The notes under the pieces are model-generated. The model was not told the DNA's origin. It was given only the letters and a program-made list of their open reading frames with translations, and did not search any database. This document shows positions 47,683 to 58,600 of a DNA stretch of 64,000 nt, piece by piece (within the stretch, counting starts at the first letter, position 1; the number at the start of each line of letters is the position of its first letter). The stretch covers positions 1 through 64,000 of the forward strand of contig KL197783.1 in the NCBI GenBank assembly GCA_000697665.1, written 5' to 3'. Made by a program: the position numbers and the translations under genes. Source of the DNA: Jaapia argillacea MUCL 33604. Lineage: Eukaryota; Basidiomycota; Agaricomycetes; Jaapiales; Jaapiaceae.

Positions 47683-47871
47683 GAACATTGGATGATGGCT
47701 CAAAAAGCATTCCTATGTTCTCATGATACCACACTCCACCCCATCCTCTCCATAGCCTCCGCCGATCGTGCCTTCCTCACCCGCGTCAAATCTCTCCGTC
47801 GAGAAGTCTCACCATTCGATGAAAAGTTACGGAATGAGAAGCGGTTGGGTAATGTGATAGCACAAGTGTAG
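47683..47871 (+). pseudogene. NADAR gene fragment
   Basis: Sixty-three codons are still open and in the NADAR frame: EHWMMAQKAFLCSHDT, then RVKSLRREVSPFDEKLRNEK, ending at the TAG at 47869-47871. The intact gene at 39,475 supplies the match (39,744-39,925). The start, the FWKPNE part and the C-terminal third are missing. After GTGATAG the sequence jumps to DNA that in unit A lies about 570 bases further on. Confidence 0.75.
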
Positions 47872-47879
47872 GTGCTGAC

Positions 47880-48510
47880 CAGAGTATCGATTATTACCGC
47901 ACGAGAACGTCTAGTTTCCGTCACGGGAGCCGCGAGGAATGTCGTTCTGAGTCGAGTGGATTCCAGCATGTGGGAGAGACAGAGTATACGAGTGTCCATG
48001 ACGAGTCGGAGGAGTGGAGAGGCGGCAAAGCAACCTTCTGCGAGATGAGAAGACGTGGAGACTCTGTCTGTCGGTAGCGGTGACGAGGAAAAAGTAAGTT
48101 GGGGGTGGGGGATAGAACAGACTTCCGAGTCAAAGTTGGAAACACTTGATCCATAAAACCGTCAATCCTCCGCAGCCAACTGAACCACCTGATGGAAGCG
48201 GTTGTGCCTCCACGGGATACATTTCGCAGCTCACGCCTCTGACCGCTTCTTTCTCCTTGACTCAACCCAGCCTCTCCGGCAAGCCCGTACCATCCGCTTG
48301 CCCTATGGGTATCGTCTGTGTCATCTTCTAGGTTCCCAAAATGACCGGAATGTCAGTCATTAACGGTTGGTGGGTTGCAGGGACAATCAAGCCATGCAGG
48401 ATGGAGAGGTCTACGAGATTGACAGAATGAGAGATAGATCAGAAAGACGGTTGTCCATTCGAAAGAGTGGAGTGCAGACAATGTAAGATGGGGGTGGAGA
48501 GATAGGGTCA
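47880..48510 (-). pseudogene. two degenerate copies of the secreted-protein gene
   Basis: 47,920-48,115 matches 40,545-40,790 (GAGTCGAGTGGATTCCAGCATGTGGG is shared in part), and 48,235-48,500 matches 40,960-41,300. Minus-strand frames are short and have lost the signal peptide. Confidence 0.55.
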
Positions 48511-48579
48511 TCGAGCAGAAGCGCCATCGTCGCGTTTGCTTGGGCAAACAATGGCAAATACTCATTTACCGTCGACGAC

Positions 48580-48663
48580 ATGGTACAAACTCGTCGTCAA
48601 TCGGGTAAGCTCCCGCCTCCCAGGTATGCTCCAGCCACATCCGAGTGCTCGTTGGTGAAATGA
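48580..48663 (+). pseudogene. F-box gene stub F0
   Basis: The conserved upstream block ends in an ATG followed by QTRRQSGKLPPPRYAPATSE; the frame then runs into the DUF6533 3' flank and stops after 27 codons. The start is identical in kind to F1, F2 and F3. An internal deletion has removed the rest of the F-box gene. Confidence 0.75.
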
Positions 48664-48859
48664 GAATACCATTGTTTGGGGTGGGTCCTCCCCCATTCCT
48701 ATCACTATCAGCCGGAGCCTTGAATGTCGCAGTCATTTATTCAAATTTTGTACTGTACGGGGATGAGACCCCCTCCATGCTAAAATCAAAGTTAATCACT
48801 AGGTCATTGGCCAGAATAGAAGCGGTAGAACTACGATAACTGTCCAACCCTCCAACATA

Positions 48860-50623
48860 CTACCGAGCGGTGTTGCTCGTCCCAGCCTCAGCTTGTCGAA
48901 CACCTGATCCCTCGGCCTGAGAAGAGGATGGAACGTCTGGCTGAGAAGTGGATCCGTCCGGATCTCCAGGTAAGACGTGCAGTTGGTACTCGATTTCCTC
49001 CGTATCGACACATTCTTGATGTCGATATGATGCCCGTCGAATATTGAGGATGAGACGGCTACCCAGAGTACACGTGACACTGATCGTATAACTTCCAAGG
49101 ATTTGCATCCAGATAGACTGGATATTACCCAGACGAAACACCTCGAGATTAACGATACCCGACGAACGCAAACAGCAAGGACATACCGGGAGGGTGAACC
49201 AAGAAATAATGGTCATACAGTATGTGATGAAAATACTAGTGATCAAAGTCAGTCGCGAGGACGAAACAAAATGCAAACGTGGTAGGCGAGACATACACCA
49301 GAAAGTAAAACATATTATCTCGAAGCAGGACGTCGGTGACATTGTCCCTGGTCCAATGAGTTTGCAATCGGAGCAAATGGAGGACCGTTTTGTAGAGCGC
49401 GAGCGTGAAAAGGACACCTTCAAAAGCTAGAATTGATGCCCAAGTGCCATAAGCAAACTTGGGTGACTTGGTCACTAAACAACCAGTCCAGTTGTCCATC
49501 CGGATGGCAATAACTGGACGTAGCCGATTTTAGTAATAAGCGAGAGAGATATGAAAGAAGGGAATTTATACCTTCGAGGTCCTCATACAAGGCGAAAGAC
49601 ATAGCCGCGGCCATTTCTACGAGAAAGCAAGACACCATAAAGAATAGGACCCGTCTTGAACGGTTGTACATTGCGTAAAGTCGAAACTGCATAATGACTA
49701 AATAATTGTCAAAAAACAATGACTTGAAATTGACGATAAAGAATTAACCTTGAACGACCCATGCGGGTACGGCCGTTGCCCATATCTGGAGGTGAATTCG
49801 ATTCTTGCCTAAGAAAACACAAATAGTAGATGGATTCCTTCGGGGCGAGGAAATCACATACAACTGCGGTAGTTGGCGGCGGTAGTCAAGCAAGTCAGTG
49901 ATAAGGCAGCATGGCACTCAGTTCTACGTACGCCTGAGGAGAAAGCATAAGTAGGCATATGATCCAACATCGTCGGAGACTTACATTATCCGAATTGATT
50001 CCCGTAATCAGCACTAGTGTGGCAATGGATGAGGAAAAGTATCAGAGATGAATTAGTTTCCTTACAAACGAAGATTGTTCTGCAAAAGGTAGGAAACTAC
50101 ATGAGGGGACTCGTCTCAGTGCGAGGTGACAGAGACCTACACGACAACAGCATTCCCGCAATATCTCATCTGAACTCGTCGGTTAGTCAAAACGAGGTCG
50201 ACGAGAGGGAAACCTTACCAGAAAGTAAAATATCTTGGCAGTGTGACCAGGATGCCCCTACGATTGGGAGAGATGAGAGTTCAGACAGAGTCTTCATGGG
50301 GTGGTAACATACCCATATGAGCTCAACCTGAATCAGACGACATTGAGCTTTATCGCAGGTTGAGGGATGCCGATCAAGACGATTGACTCACCTCCTGGTC
50401 AATCGAAATGGCTGACGAATGCCGCCGTTCAGTGCAACGGAGAAGAAGAATCTACCCAAGTTCCTCACCGTAGTCATACAACGCCGCCAGAGTAGCAGAG
50501 ACTAGGAGAGGTATCGTATTAGCTCTCCGTCCCTAAGCATCGCCATATCGGTAATCACTCACGTTGACCCATGCGGGTGATATGCAGATAACCGACGAAT
50601 ACGGGTTCGCTGAAGCCCGGCAT
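48860..50623 (-). CDS. DUF6533-family membrane protein, copy 3
   Basis: Starts MPGFSEPVFVSYL at the ATG at 50621-50623. Exons give SATLAALYDY-AISIDQE, the small exons 14, 29, 16 and 6 nt (the last at 49858-49863), then IVCKNRIHLQIWATAVPAWV, FRLYAMYNRSRRVLFFMVS, FEGVLFTLALYKTVLHLLRL, FITYCMTIISWFTLP and MQILGSYTISVTCTLGSRLI. The tail EIEYQLHVLPGDPDGS ends at the stop at 48860-48862. All joins are in frame with GT-AG borders. Closer to copy 2 than to copy 1 in flanking DNA. Membrane protein of unknown role. Confidence 0.78.
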
Positions 50624-50885
50624 GGTGGATGGAGTGGACGGTGGACGAAAGACGAGAGGAGGTGAAACGTAAAGTACGAAAGTCGCGTCTGTCAGTCACG
50701 AGTAATTGGATGGAAGTGGAATGGCTGGCATGGTCCATGTTGTTGACCTCGCGTTGAGAGTATTGAATGGGAGGCTGTCAGGCGGCAATTGGGCAAAAGA
50801 TACCGAGGACGTACTAGCAGCCCACGAATGCCGTCATTCGCCAACTCAAACTAAGCGTAGGGCCGTAGGCGCGGGGAGGCATTCC
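50624..50885. promoter_or_regulatory. conserved upstream region of DUF6533 copy 3
   Basis: Third copy of the upstream region described at 30,300-30,564, in the same orientation as the copy at 46,776-47,035. Confidence 0.5.
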
Positions 50886-52040
50886 ACATGAGACCTGGAC
50901 GACTGGGATGCTCTGCCGTCGACAGTAGAAACCATTGGTAGCATTGTCAAACGTTGCCGGAACAAACCTGGAGTGTAGTAGGCCAACTCATGAAGGCTCC
51001 CAAAGACAAACCGGATTTGAAAGGATAACACAATACCACCACCGAGTATGAGAAGCTCCTTGGCCAGCGACTCACCGTCCCAATATCCCTCACCTGAGCG
51101 CCTGTCAGGCTGTCTCAATCTTAGCATCCATTCCCTTTACGATCTCTCCGCGATCTTGGACTGCCTTGCAATAGAGCTCACCGTTATGACTCCGATCGGA
51201 TCAGCTGGATAGAGTACAAAGCTCCTTCGGGGCCCGTCACTGAAAAAGAAGATACGCCTGTTGGATTTACAAGCTCGTACGACGTCTTCTCGATCTCTTC
51301 TTTCCTTTATTGGTTATGTTCATCTAATATCTCCATTTTGTTGTGCATTCCATCCTTGACCGATATCCGTTCCTTCCCCTCCCTATTCCGTTGCTTATAT
51401 TAGCTTACATGGTGTTCCGTTCTCCGTAGTATATCTTACAGTTCATTTCTCTTGCGACGAGGCTCACCTTTGATTCGTATCTTCGACGTGAGCCTCTGGT
51501 AAGCCATATACTTTAGTCCCGGTTATTCGTACCTTACTCATTCACTCGTAGATAGACTCGTGTCTTGTACAGAGTCTCGTCGATACCTTCAGGTCAATAT
51601 ATTATTTCTACAACGCCGTTCAACAATTAATTTACGTTCGGTTTCAAGCTGGAGACGCGAATAGAGACTGAATGGAGTACTGACAAGGTCTGACAAGGTT
51701 TCCTTCACGGCATCTTAGACTCTCCCCCGAGCTCTCGGTATCCCGTGTTCCATATCCTCCTACCTTCTCATCTGATCGGCCGGGTTTGCAAGGTACTTGG
51801 CTGGCGACGGGCTGTAAATTCATTCACTCCGGTTGCCGGTGTGCGGCGTCGCTCAAAGGGAAGATGATCTCGCGCAACGGCAAGAACTCTGGCATCGTCG
51901 CATATCATGTTGTCGGAGATGTCCCAAGAGAGCTCCTGACGGCTGCATGATCTTGGGGGTCGCATTTACTTTTCCTTCAGGCCAAGTCCGGTTGGCCACA
52001 TCTCTCAGTCGTAAACAATAGATTTGCATCGAATTTTAGG
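50886..52040 (+). pseudogene. MATH-BTB 5' remnant, copy 3
   Basis: Reads MRSSLASDSPSQYPSPERLS and SIHSLYDLSAILDCLAIELT in one frame, then a stop at the SWIEYK position. Similarity to 29,560-29,780 (reverse complement) resumes at about 51,880-52,010. Between them (51,260-51,600) lies about 350 bases not present in the other copies, AT-richer and without a recognisable gene; it may be an insertion. Confidence 0.5.
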
Positions 52041-52125
52041 CATGGTGAGGGGGAGACGCTTGAAGCATGCCCTCTACATAGGGCATGGGTGTCTGTCTAT
52101 GTGATACATCATGCAAGCCACTCGT

Positions 52126-52557
52126 TTAACCCCAAACAAATGATCCCCAAGGCTGAGCCTGTGGTCCAGCGTCGGAGCAAGCAGCAGCGAAGACAGCTAC
52201 TGGAGAATTCATTGCCCCGAGGTAAAAGACGATGCTGAAGGCAGTTCCTTGCACATCAACGATAACAGCACAGGTCACCGAGTCAAGTTCCGGCCAAGAG
52301 TTGTAGTATAAAGTTCCTCTGGGGATGGGGAGGACGGCGGTGCCAGTGGGAAAGTCAACCCATCTCGTACCACGGTGATCACCCGTAGTTGTGATTTCTA
52401 AATTGCCGTTTACACGGGGCGGACCGACTATGAGACTGGAGGCAACCCTGTGCGCAAATTGACTAAGATCGATAAACTGGAAATTGAAAGGTGCGTCGTG
52501 TGTCGAGGCCGTTCTGTCCCCAAGATAACCGAAGTCAAGAAGAGTCGAACCAGCCAT
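52126..52557 (-). CDS. hypothetical protein, 143 residues
   Basis: Single open frame from the ATG at 52555-52557. The sequence looks like a folded beta-rich protein: FNFQFIDLSQFAHRVASS, GNLEITTTGDHRGTRWVDF, LPIPRGTLYYNSWPELDSV and GSFVWG at the end. There is no signal peptide or membrane segment and no family I recognise. It lies just right of the duplicated blocks and 3' of the pheromone receptor, on the same strand. Confidence 0.55.
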   Translation of the reverse strand: MAGSTLLDFGYLGDRTASTHDAPFNFQFIDLSQFAHRVASSLIVGPPRVNGNLEITTTGDHRGTRWVDFPTGTAVLPIPRGTLYYNSWPELDSVTCAVIVDVQGTAFSIVFYLGAMNSPVAVFAAACSDAGPQAQPWGSFVWG

Positions 52558-53478
52558 AAGATTCTGAGATCACTCATGGTTGCGCTTCCTCAGCGTTCAC
52601 TGCTGCTTGGGACACGGATCTAGTGGACTATCCAAATCATTATCAAGCTTCGTTAGCTTCCAAGCACCTAGGAACCAAAGCCAAACAAACTGCGGACTCA
52701 CCTTGATACTGGGGGATTGCGAGGTGCTGCATCACCTAGAAAAACTTCAGCTTGTAAGGACTCCTCCGGTGAACGATTCTTCCTGAGGTTTAGCACCATA
52801 GCGGCAGTGAATGCTGGCCTGTCTCAGGCGAGAGGCTCTTCGCACCGCCCAGTGACGCCAAGAGGGGAGATTCGACCTAGCATTAATGTACAAAAATACA
52901 ACGAGGGCTGGCGTTTGGCCCTGAGCCATCAGAGCATCGCGTCTCCGACTTCGATTTCTGCGAGTCAGTTAGTACAGGATCTGCGTATTGGTATAAGCAT
53001 AAGTGACTTATCGGAGATGTCTCCGCGAATCTCAACCCTCAGGCTAACCCGATCTCCGCCAGTTTGCGTGAGATGGACCGCCGAGATGGCATGGCTGGCT
53101 GAGGTTGGGAAACTACTCAAATGCGGATCAGTAACTCAGTTCGAAGGGTCCGCGAAGTTCAGATTACAAAACAATACTCAGCCTGGTGGCCCTAGTTAGA
53201 CACGTTCACACAAGAAGCCGTCGGAAGGGTACCAAGACCGACCTTGATGGAGCTTCCAAAATACCGAAAGTGGTTTCCACTGACGACGACCAGGAGGCGA
53301 TGCAGAAGTGAGGGTGCAGGTGGGGACTGATATCAAATTGCAAGATCGTGGTAGCAGAACGCCTTGTTACAGTGGAAGGAAGTGGTTGCTACATTGCCCC
53401 CAGTGTGTGAGGAAGGTATACCTAAAAATACATGATGGACGTCGAATCGAGTGCTATTTCCGAAGGGCGAGGAGAGTG
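52558..53478. other. intergenic region between hypothetical gene and receptor
   Basis: About 900 bases. Frames on both strands reach 160 codons (52,717-53,199 plus) but begin at non-ATG codons and show no motif. I searched by eye for short frames ending in Cys-aliphatic-aliphatic-X before a stop, as in pheromone precursors, and found none. Confidence 0.4.
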
Positions 53479-53658
53479 CTAACGAGCGTCAAGATTTGGG
53501 GGAAGTGAATCTTCGGGTGACGGATATGATTGTGGCGGTGGAGGGACGAGCGAGATGTCATCTGAAGGAACGTGAACCTGATGTGTTGGAGAGGGAGGGT
53601 GGGTAACTATGTCGATGGGTGTGGTGTGGGATGGTGGTGGTAAGCTCGGAGGGGCAGA

Positions 53659-55274
53659 TTACCCATCCACGGGCGACTCTTCCTCGAGTGTGAGAGGCTG
53701 ATCTGGTTGATCACGGTTCTGAAGATGCGAAAGTGGAGAAGCATCGGTTTTGATCGCAGGTTCCGCCATACCAGATTCCAAGTCACCTGAAACAAACGAA
53801 TTGTCCAATGTCGATCTATTATCCGGGAATTGCATACCCGCGGACGAGAGAACGACGGAGACGTTGACGGCCCGAGTGAATTGTTTCATCTTAGGCGCGG
53901 GTTGTCCTGCAGGCGCAACAAATTGGGGACTGTCAATCAAAAATTAAGGTTATCATCTACAGGGAGAACATTTAAGAACGAGAACGCACTTTCGAGCACT
54001 CTGGGGCAAGAAACGACACCTCCTCACTACGAAATTGAACCCATCCCGATAATTCTTCAAAGCTTCCCCAGCCAATCCAAAGAAGGCAAAGAAAAGTAAA
54101 GCGCAAGCCACAGGCGACCAACGACTCAACTCCAACGACACTGCCATTGTGTGGTTCGACTTCCACACAAACGATGGAACTTGATCGGCGCGATCGTAAT
54201 GGCAATGGGTCGAAGCCCAGCTCACAAAGGGTTCGACACGGCTACTGGCGTTCAGGTAGAGAGAGTAGGAGGATAATGGGAGACCGAAGAGGAGCTCCAT
54301 GCTCGTGAGAGCCATGAGACGATAGTAACGACTTCGGGAAAGAGACGTGTCTTCGCCAAGGATCTTGTTCAGGTTGGTTTGGAGACGAACAAAGGAATGA
54401 AGGGTGGCCACTATTCTCAAACGATTGAGCCAATAACAGCCGGAGCTTGTGGGACGAACTTACCACAGTAGCCAGCTGAGACGAGGGAAATCACCAGGGG
54501 CCAGGCATATACAAGGGGGAAGGATAGGGGTGTGAGATAGATGAATGGGAAACATCCTATGTCTTCGAAGATATCAAATCGATGTCCTTGGACAATGTAA
54601 GCTGTATAGACTGTGAGATGGAGCAAGATTTTGATTTGGGATTAGACTCTCACCTAATATTATTTGCAAAATCGGTATACCAACACACATACAAAGATCC
54701 ACTATCACGGCGCGGCGTTTCTGGATGAAAGGTGGTTAATAAGTTTCCCAGCCTAATGGCGTTCTATACGCAGGTGATGAATGCCCACTGCAGCCTTATC
54801 TGTCAATACAGCTCCTTTCGCGTTGGCGATCCAAAACAGTCTTCGGTTGATACATAATGAAGCAGCTGGAATTGCGACGTTCACCGCAAGAGTGATCCGA
54901 ATGGCTTCACAAATGGTCAACCAAAGCCAATAATCCGGCTTAGGGAACGTACAAATATCACACCACAAGGGCGCCCAGTTGATAGCGTTGTGATTCCAAA
55001 CGACAGAATTAACGAACAAGTTCAGGCACTGTCCAAACGTCAGCGACTCCGATGAGAGATTCGAAAGCGAGGATCCGGACCTGCAACGCCGTCCATGCTA
55101 TGTAACAACAAGCACCAATGTTCCATCTACGATGTGTTCGACTATTAGGTGGGATATAAAGAGATCCAAGTAGTTGAAGGTTGTACCTTCGAACTGCCAA
55201 TAAAACGGCACCAAAACCAGGATGAAACCAATAAAAGAGGAAGCAGAGTAGACTGGGGTGGGTAGCGAGTCCAT
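53659..55274 (-). CDS. STE3-type pheromone receptor (GPCR), apparently damaged
   Basis: The ATG at 55272-55274 gives LPTPVYSASSFIGFILVLVP and FYWQFE. Next come WNIGACCYIAWTALQ-CLNLF, NSVVWNHNAINWAPLWCDI, VAIPAASLCINRRLFWIA, KRRAVIVDLCMCVGIPILQ, AYIVQGHRFDIFEDIGCFPF, YAWPLVISLVSAGYC, RYYRLMALTSMELLFGLPLS and LSRWSPVACALLFFAFFGLA, the full set of STE3 landmarks. The cytosolic tail ends PLTLEEESPVDG at the TAA at 53659-53661. Eight exons. Two defects: GAA-G of exon 1 cannot be joined in frame to A-TGG-AAC of exon 2 (one base short), and the frame after the stop stays open and Pro-rich for 59 codons. Such receptors bind farnesylated peptide pheromones in mating-type B/P-R loci; non-mating paralogs also exist. 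Confidence 0.85.
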
Positions 55275-55544
55275 ATCTGGAAATGGGGATTAATCTTCCA
55301 CGACATCGATGCGACGCAGCTTTATATCTCTCGCGGTAGCATAACCAATGTATGGTAGAGATTCATGTTACCACGAGATAAGGTAACGGACGGCAGCGCC
55401 TTATTCCGTTTCAGGAAATCCCTCTCAAGATGTGACGGATTCGATACGAGTGCACGATACTTAAGTTATCCGGTTAGTAGCAAGTTTAGATTCGGAGCAA
55501 GGCTGCAAGCTACTCTCCGTGGCACGAACCTAGTGGAGTGAGTG
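55275..55544. other. divergent intergenic region
   Basis: Short gap holding the receptor promoter. No gene seen. Confidence 0.4.
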
Positions 55545-55669
55545 GCGGGGTGGACATCTTGTCGAAAGCTCCGTGCCACTGGTCAAGCAATGGCAAACAC
55601 TCATTTACCGCCTCGTGATCGGCGCCCTCCTGGGCGCGTCGCAGCTCGCTCATCGGGCGCGTCTTCGAC
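55545..55669 (+). promoter_or_regulatory. conserved upstream block of F-box gene F2
   Basis: Nearly the same 125 bases precede F3 (61,575-61,701): GCGTGCCAC-like, AATGGCAAACACTCATTTAC, CGCCTCGTGATCG, GCGTCGCAGCTCGCTCATCG. The part closest to the ATG is also shared with F1 and F0. Confidence 0.6.
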
Positions 55670-58600
55670 ATGGTGCAAACTCGTTGGCAATCTGGCAAGC
55701 TCCCGCCTCCCAGGTATGCTCCAGCCGCCGTCGCATCAGTTGTGTACCAGTTGGACGACGAAGATGGCGATGAGCACGATGGTCTCAGTTCCGACTTGAC
55801 TGAATTCGAGAGTGATGAGGAAGACAAGGGTGTGTCCATCGTGCTTGAATCGGAGGCGGTGGCGATTGGCTCATCACCGGAACTTTCAGATCCTTACAAT
55901 GGTCCTCCCATGAGAAAGCGTGCTAAAACTACAGCCTCACAAAGTGCCAGTACCTCCAATCCAACAGCCAAAGCTGCCACTCCGAGAGCGAAAGTTGTTC
56001 GGAAGAAGCGGATCGGAAAGCTTAGTATGTTACCTCAAATGCCGCTCGACATTCTCTTCGAGGTCTGTCGCTCGCTCGCTCCATCACCCCTCCTACTGAC
56101 TTTGTCCCTTTGTTCCGCTATCAGATATTCGTCCACCTTACCCCAAAGGACCTCCTCAACCTATCCCGCACCGACAAACTCCTGCGCAAAACCCTTCTGT
56201 CCCGTAAATCTCTAAGTATCTGGAAGAATGTTCGTTTGGCTGCAGAAGTGCCAGATGGACCTGATGGAATGTCAGAACCTGCTTGGGCAGAAATGGTTTT
56301 TGGTACGACTTGTCAGGTCTGTTTTTTCTCCCCGATCTTCCCTTCATACCCTTTGTTGAAGTGGATGACAGAACTGTGGGGCGAAGGGCGTGACCAATAT
56401 CGATTTCGCGATCCAAAAGAGATGTTGCGTAAGTTGTCGAAAGAAACAGTGTGTCCCACTCTACTTTCCAATTCTATTCTGGTATTCACCTTGGCCTTTT
56501 GGTATTAACCACGTAACATTTGATCTAGCCTTGTACATGCAGGTCGTTTCGAGAAGAAATTCCCCGATTTCAACCCGGAGATAATGGAACTTATCCCTAT
56601 ACAACCAGTACGCCCTCCACCCTCTTCCGTCTCTCGGTCTATCACTCCTCCTCTAATACACCTATCCTAGACGGCGGTTGGGCCCATGGCCACGCCTCTT
56701 CCTCGAAATTCTTTTGGGAAGACGATGTCCATATAGCATGCAAGGCGCTCGCCACGTACCAGAAAGCGGCACATATGCGAACTCCGGGTGCCAAAGCTGC
56801 TTTGGATGGGTGGAAGGAGTCGAAGATGGAGGAAGTTACTCGGATCGTCGAGGTAAGTCCTCACCATCGCTATGTTTTTTCGTCATGGATTAGTGTTTTG
56901 TGTAGGCAGCGAAGGTGTTTGATCTGTGGGTGATACAACAAAGGATATCGAAGCGTATCCAAGGGGGCGAGATTGCAATGAAGAGGGTGGCTGAGTGAGT
57001 TTCCCCTCCGCTCTCGCTCACTCTTGACCCATTCTTGATTCGTCATTCAACCTTCATCCCAACATTTTCTGATCCTTGCTTTATAGTATCATTTCTCGGC
57101 TTGTGGCACTTGGTTGGGACAAAGGCGATGTCGAACGACTTCGGTATCGCATTGACGGCAACTCGAATAACAAAAAGGAATTGACCAATCGTGGTTCGTC
57201 CCCCCCCCCCTTTGGTTTCTTCCTTCCTGACACTTAATCCTGACTTCTTTCTCGGATAGGCTTCGCGATGATAAAGCCAGGCCTCGAAGCAACACTCGCA
57301 GAATTTAAAGCCCAGCGGATCGAAAAAGAAACGAAAGCACGTCTCGAAGCCCGTACCCAACTCTTATCGGCGATATATTTCGACTACAAGAAAACTTTAC
57401 CGATCAAAGAATGGGCTTTCATCCCTCGGTGGTACGATTTTTTAAAGATGAGAGAGGTGAAGGAATTGGTGGATCGAGATGAGGTTTTGGAGAGGGATTG
57501 TTTGGAGTTGGAGGTTATGGAGAGGTTGTTTAGGGAGTGGACGGAGGTTAGGAGGGCGAAGATCGAGGCACTCATTTCGGACCTCGGACCTGGGTCCACC
57601 GACTACGAGTCTGGTCAAATCGTCAATGGTCAAGCATTCCCTGTATTCCTCTGCACCAATAAAGGTTGTATGAACGTCGATCCAACAACCTTACCCCCCC
57701 AATCAGATCCCCATTCTGCGGTTATAATAGGCATCGAATCTGCTGTTGCTCACCGCTGTCGGAATATCATGGCCACTCCATTCCACATGAATGAATTCGG
57801 AGAGGCCAACGTCGAGCTGGCTGAATTGAGGTTTTGTAAGAGGGGAGGGGAGGTTGTGGAGTGGCTTTTGAAGACGGTGGGGTTGGATGTTGTGGGAGGG
57901 GATGATGTGATTGGGGAGATGGATAGGGTTGATGCGAGGTTCACGTGTGAGGGCTGTTTACTGGTTGTGCAGAATGGGGTGTCGGGGAAGTTGGTCAAGA
58001 CTTGGAGACAATGTGTGCGTCTCATCCTTCGTTTGTCCTTATTCAACCTTTGTGGTCTCCACTTGACTCTGCTGTTTTTGAAGGTTGAGCATTATATTGA
58101 GTGCGATGATGCTCGTCCTACAACTCCAAGTTGGAAATTGCTTGATGAGAAGAGGCGAAAGGAGGTGGTTCATCAACAACATGATAATGCGGCCCAAGTT
58201 TGTCGGTGGATGTGTGGGCATTGTACGTATAGTGTTCAGGAGGAGGTGGATAAGAGGACTGCCGTGACGCATTGTAAGGCAAAGTGAGTACGTGCCATAT
58301 TGCATTGATTCTTTTCCGTGGGTTATGAATTCTCTGACTGATGTCTTTGTCCTCACCCCCATCAGACATACGAACAACTCCGAGCCTGTCGAAGGGAAAG
58401 ACATATTCTACAACCCAAGGTTAATCCGTCTACAACCCAAACAATTTCTCATGCCTTTCGGTCCTCAACCATCAGTCTCGGTTGGAAAAGCGGCTGCCAT
58501 CGGTGGAGACGGGGTATTTCTGTGCAAACGTTGTGATGGGAAAGCTCGTCAACGACATTTCCAACTTCAGGGGGTGCGACAACATCTTCGGGACAAGTGA

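Larger units (their letters stand above)
47670..52050. repeat. tandem segmental duplication, unit B
   Basis: Second unit, with the same gene order as 39,738-47,670 but reduced by internal deletions: NADAR fragment, secreted-protein remnants, the first codons of an F-box gene, DUF6533 copy 3, MATH-BTB remnant. The MATH-BTB part continues past the point where unit A breaks off, as expected for the last unit of a tandem duplication. Confidence 0.7.

Noticed and set aside
52717-53199. 160-codon plus-strand frame near the receptor
   Set aside because: It begins at a non-ATG codon, has no motif, and conflicts with minus-strand signal; not enough for a gene.
51970-55669. pheromone precursor genes around the STE3 receptor
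   Set aside because: No short frame ending in Cys-aliphatic-aliphatic-X was found by eye on either strand. A systematic search is needed, so absence is not proven.
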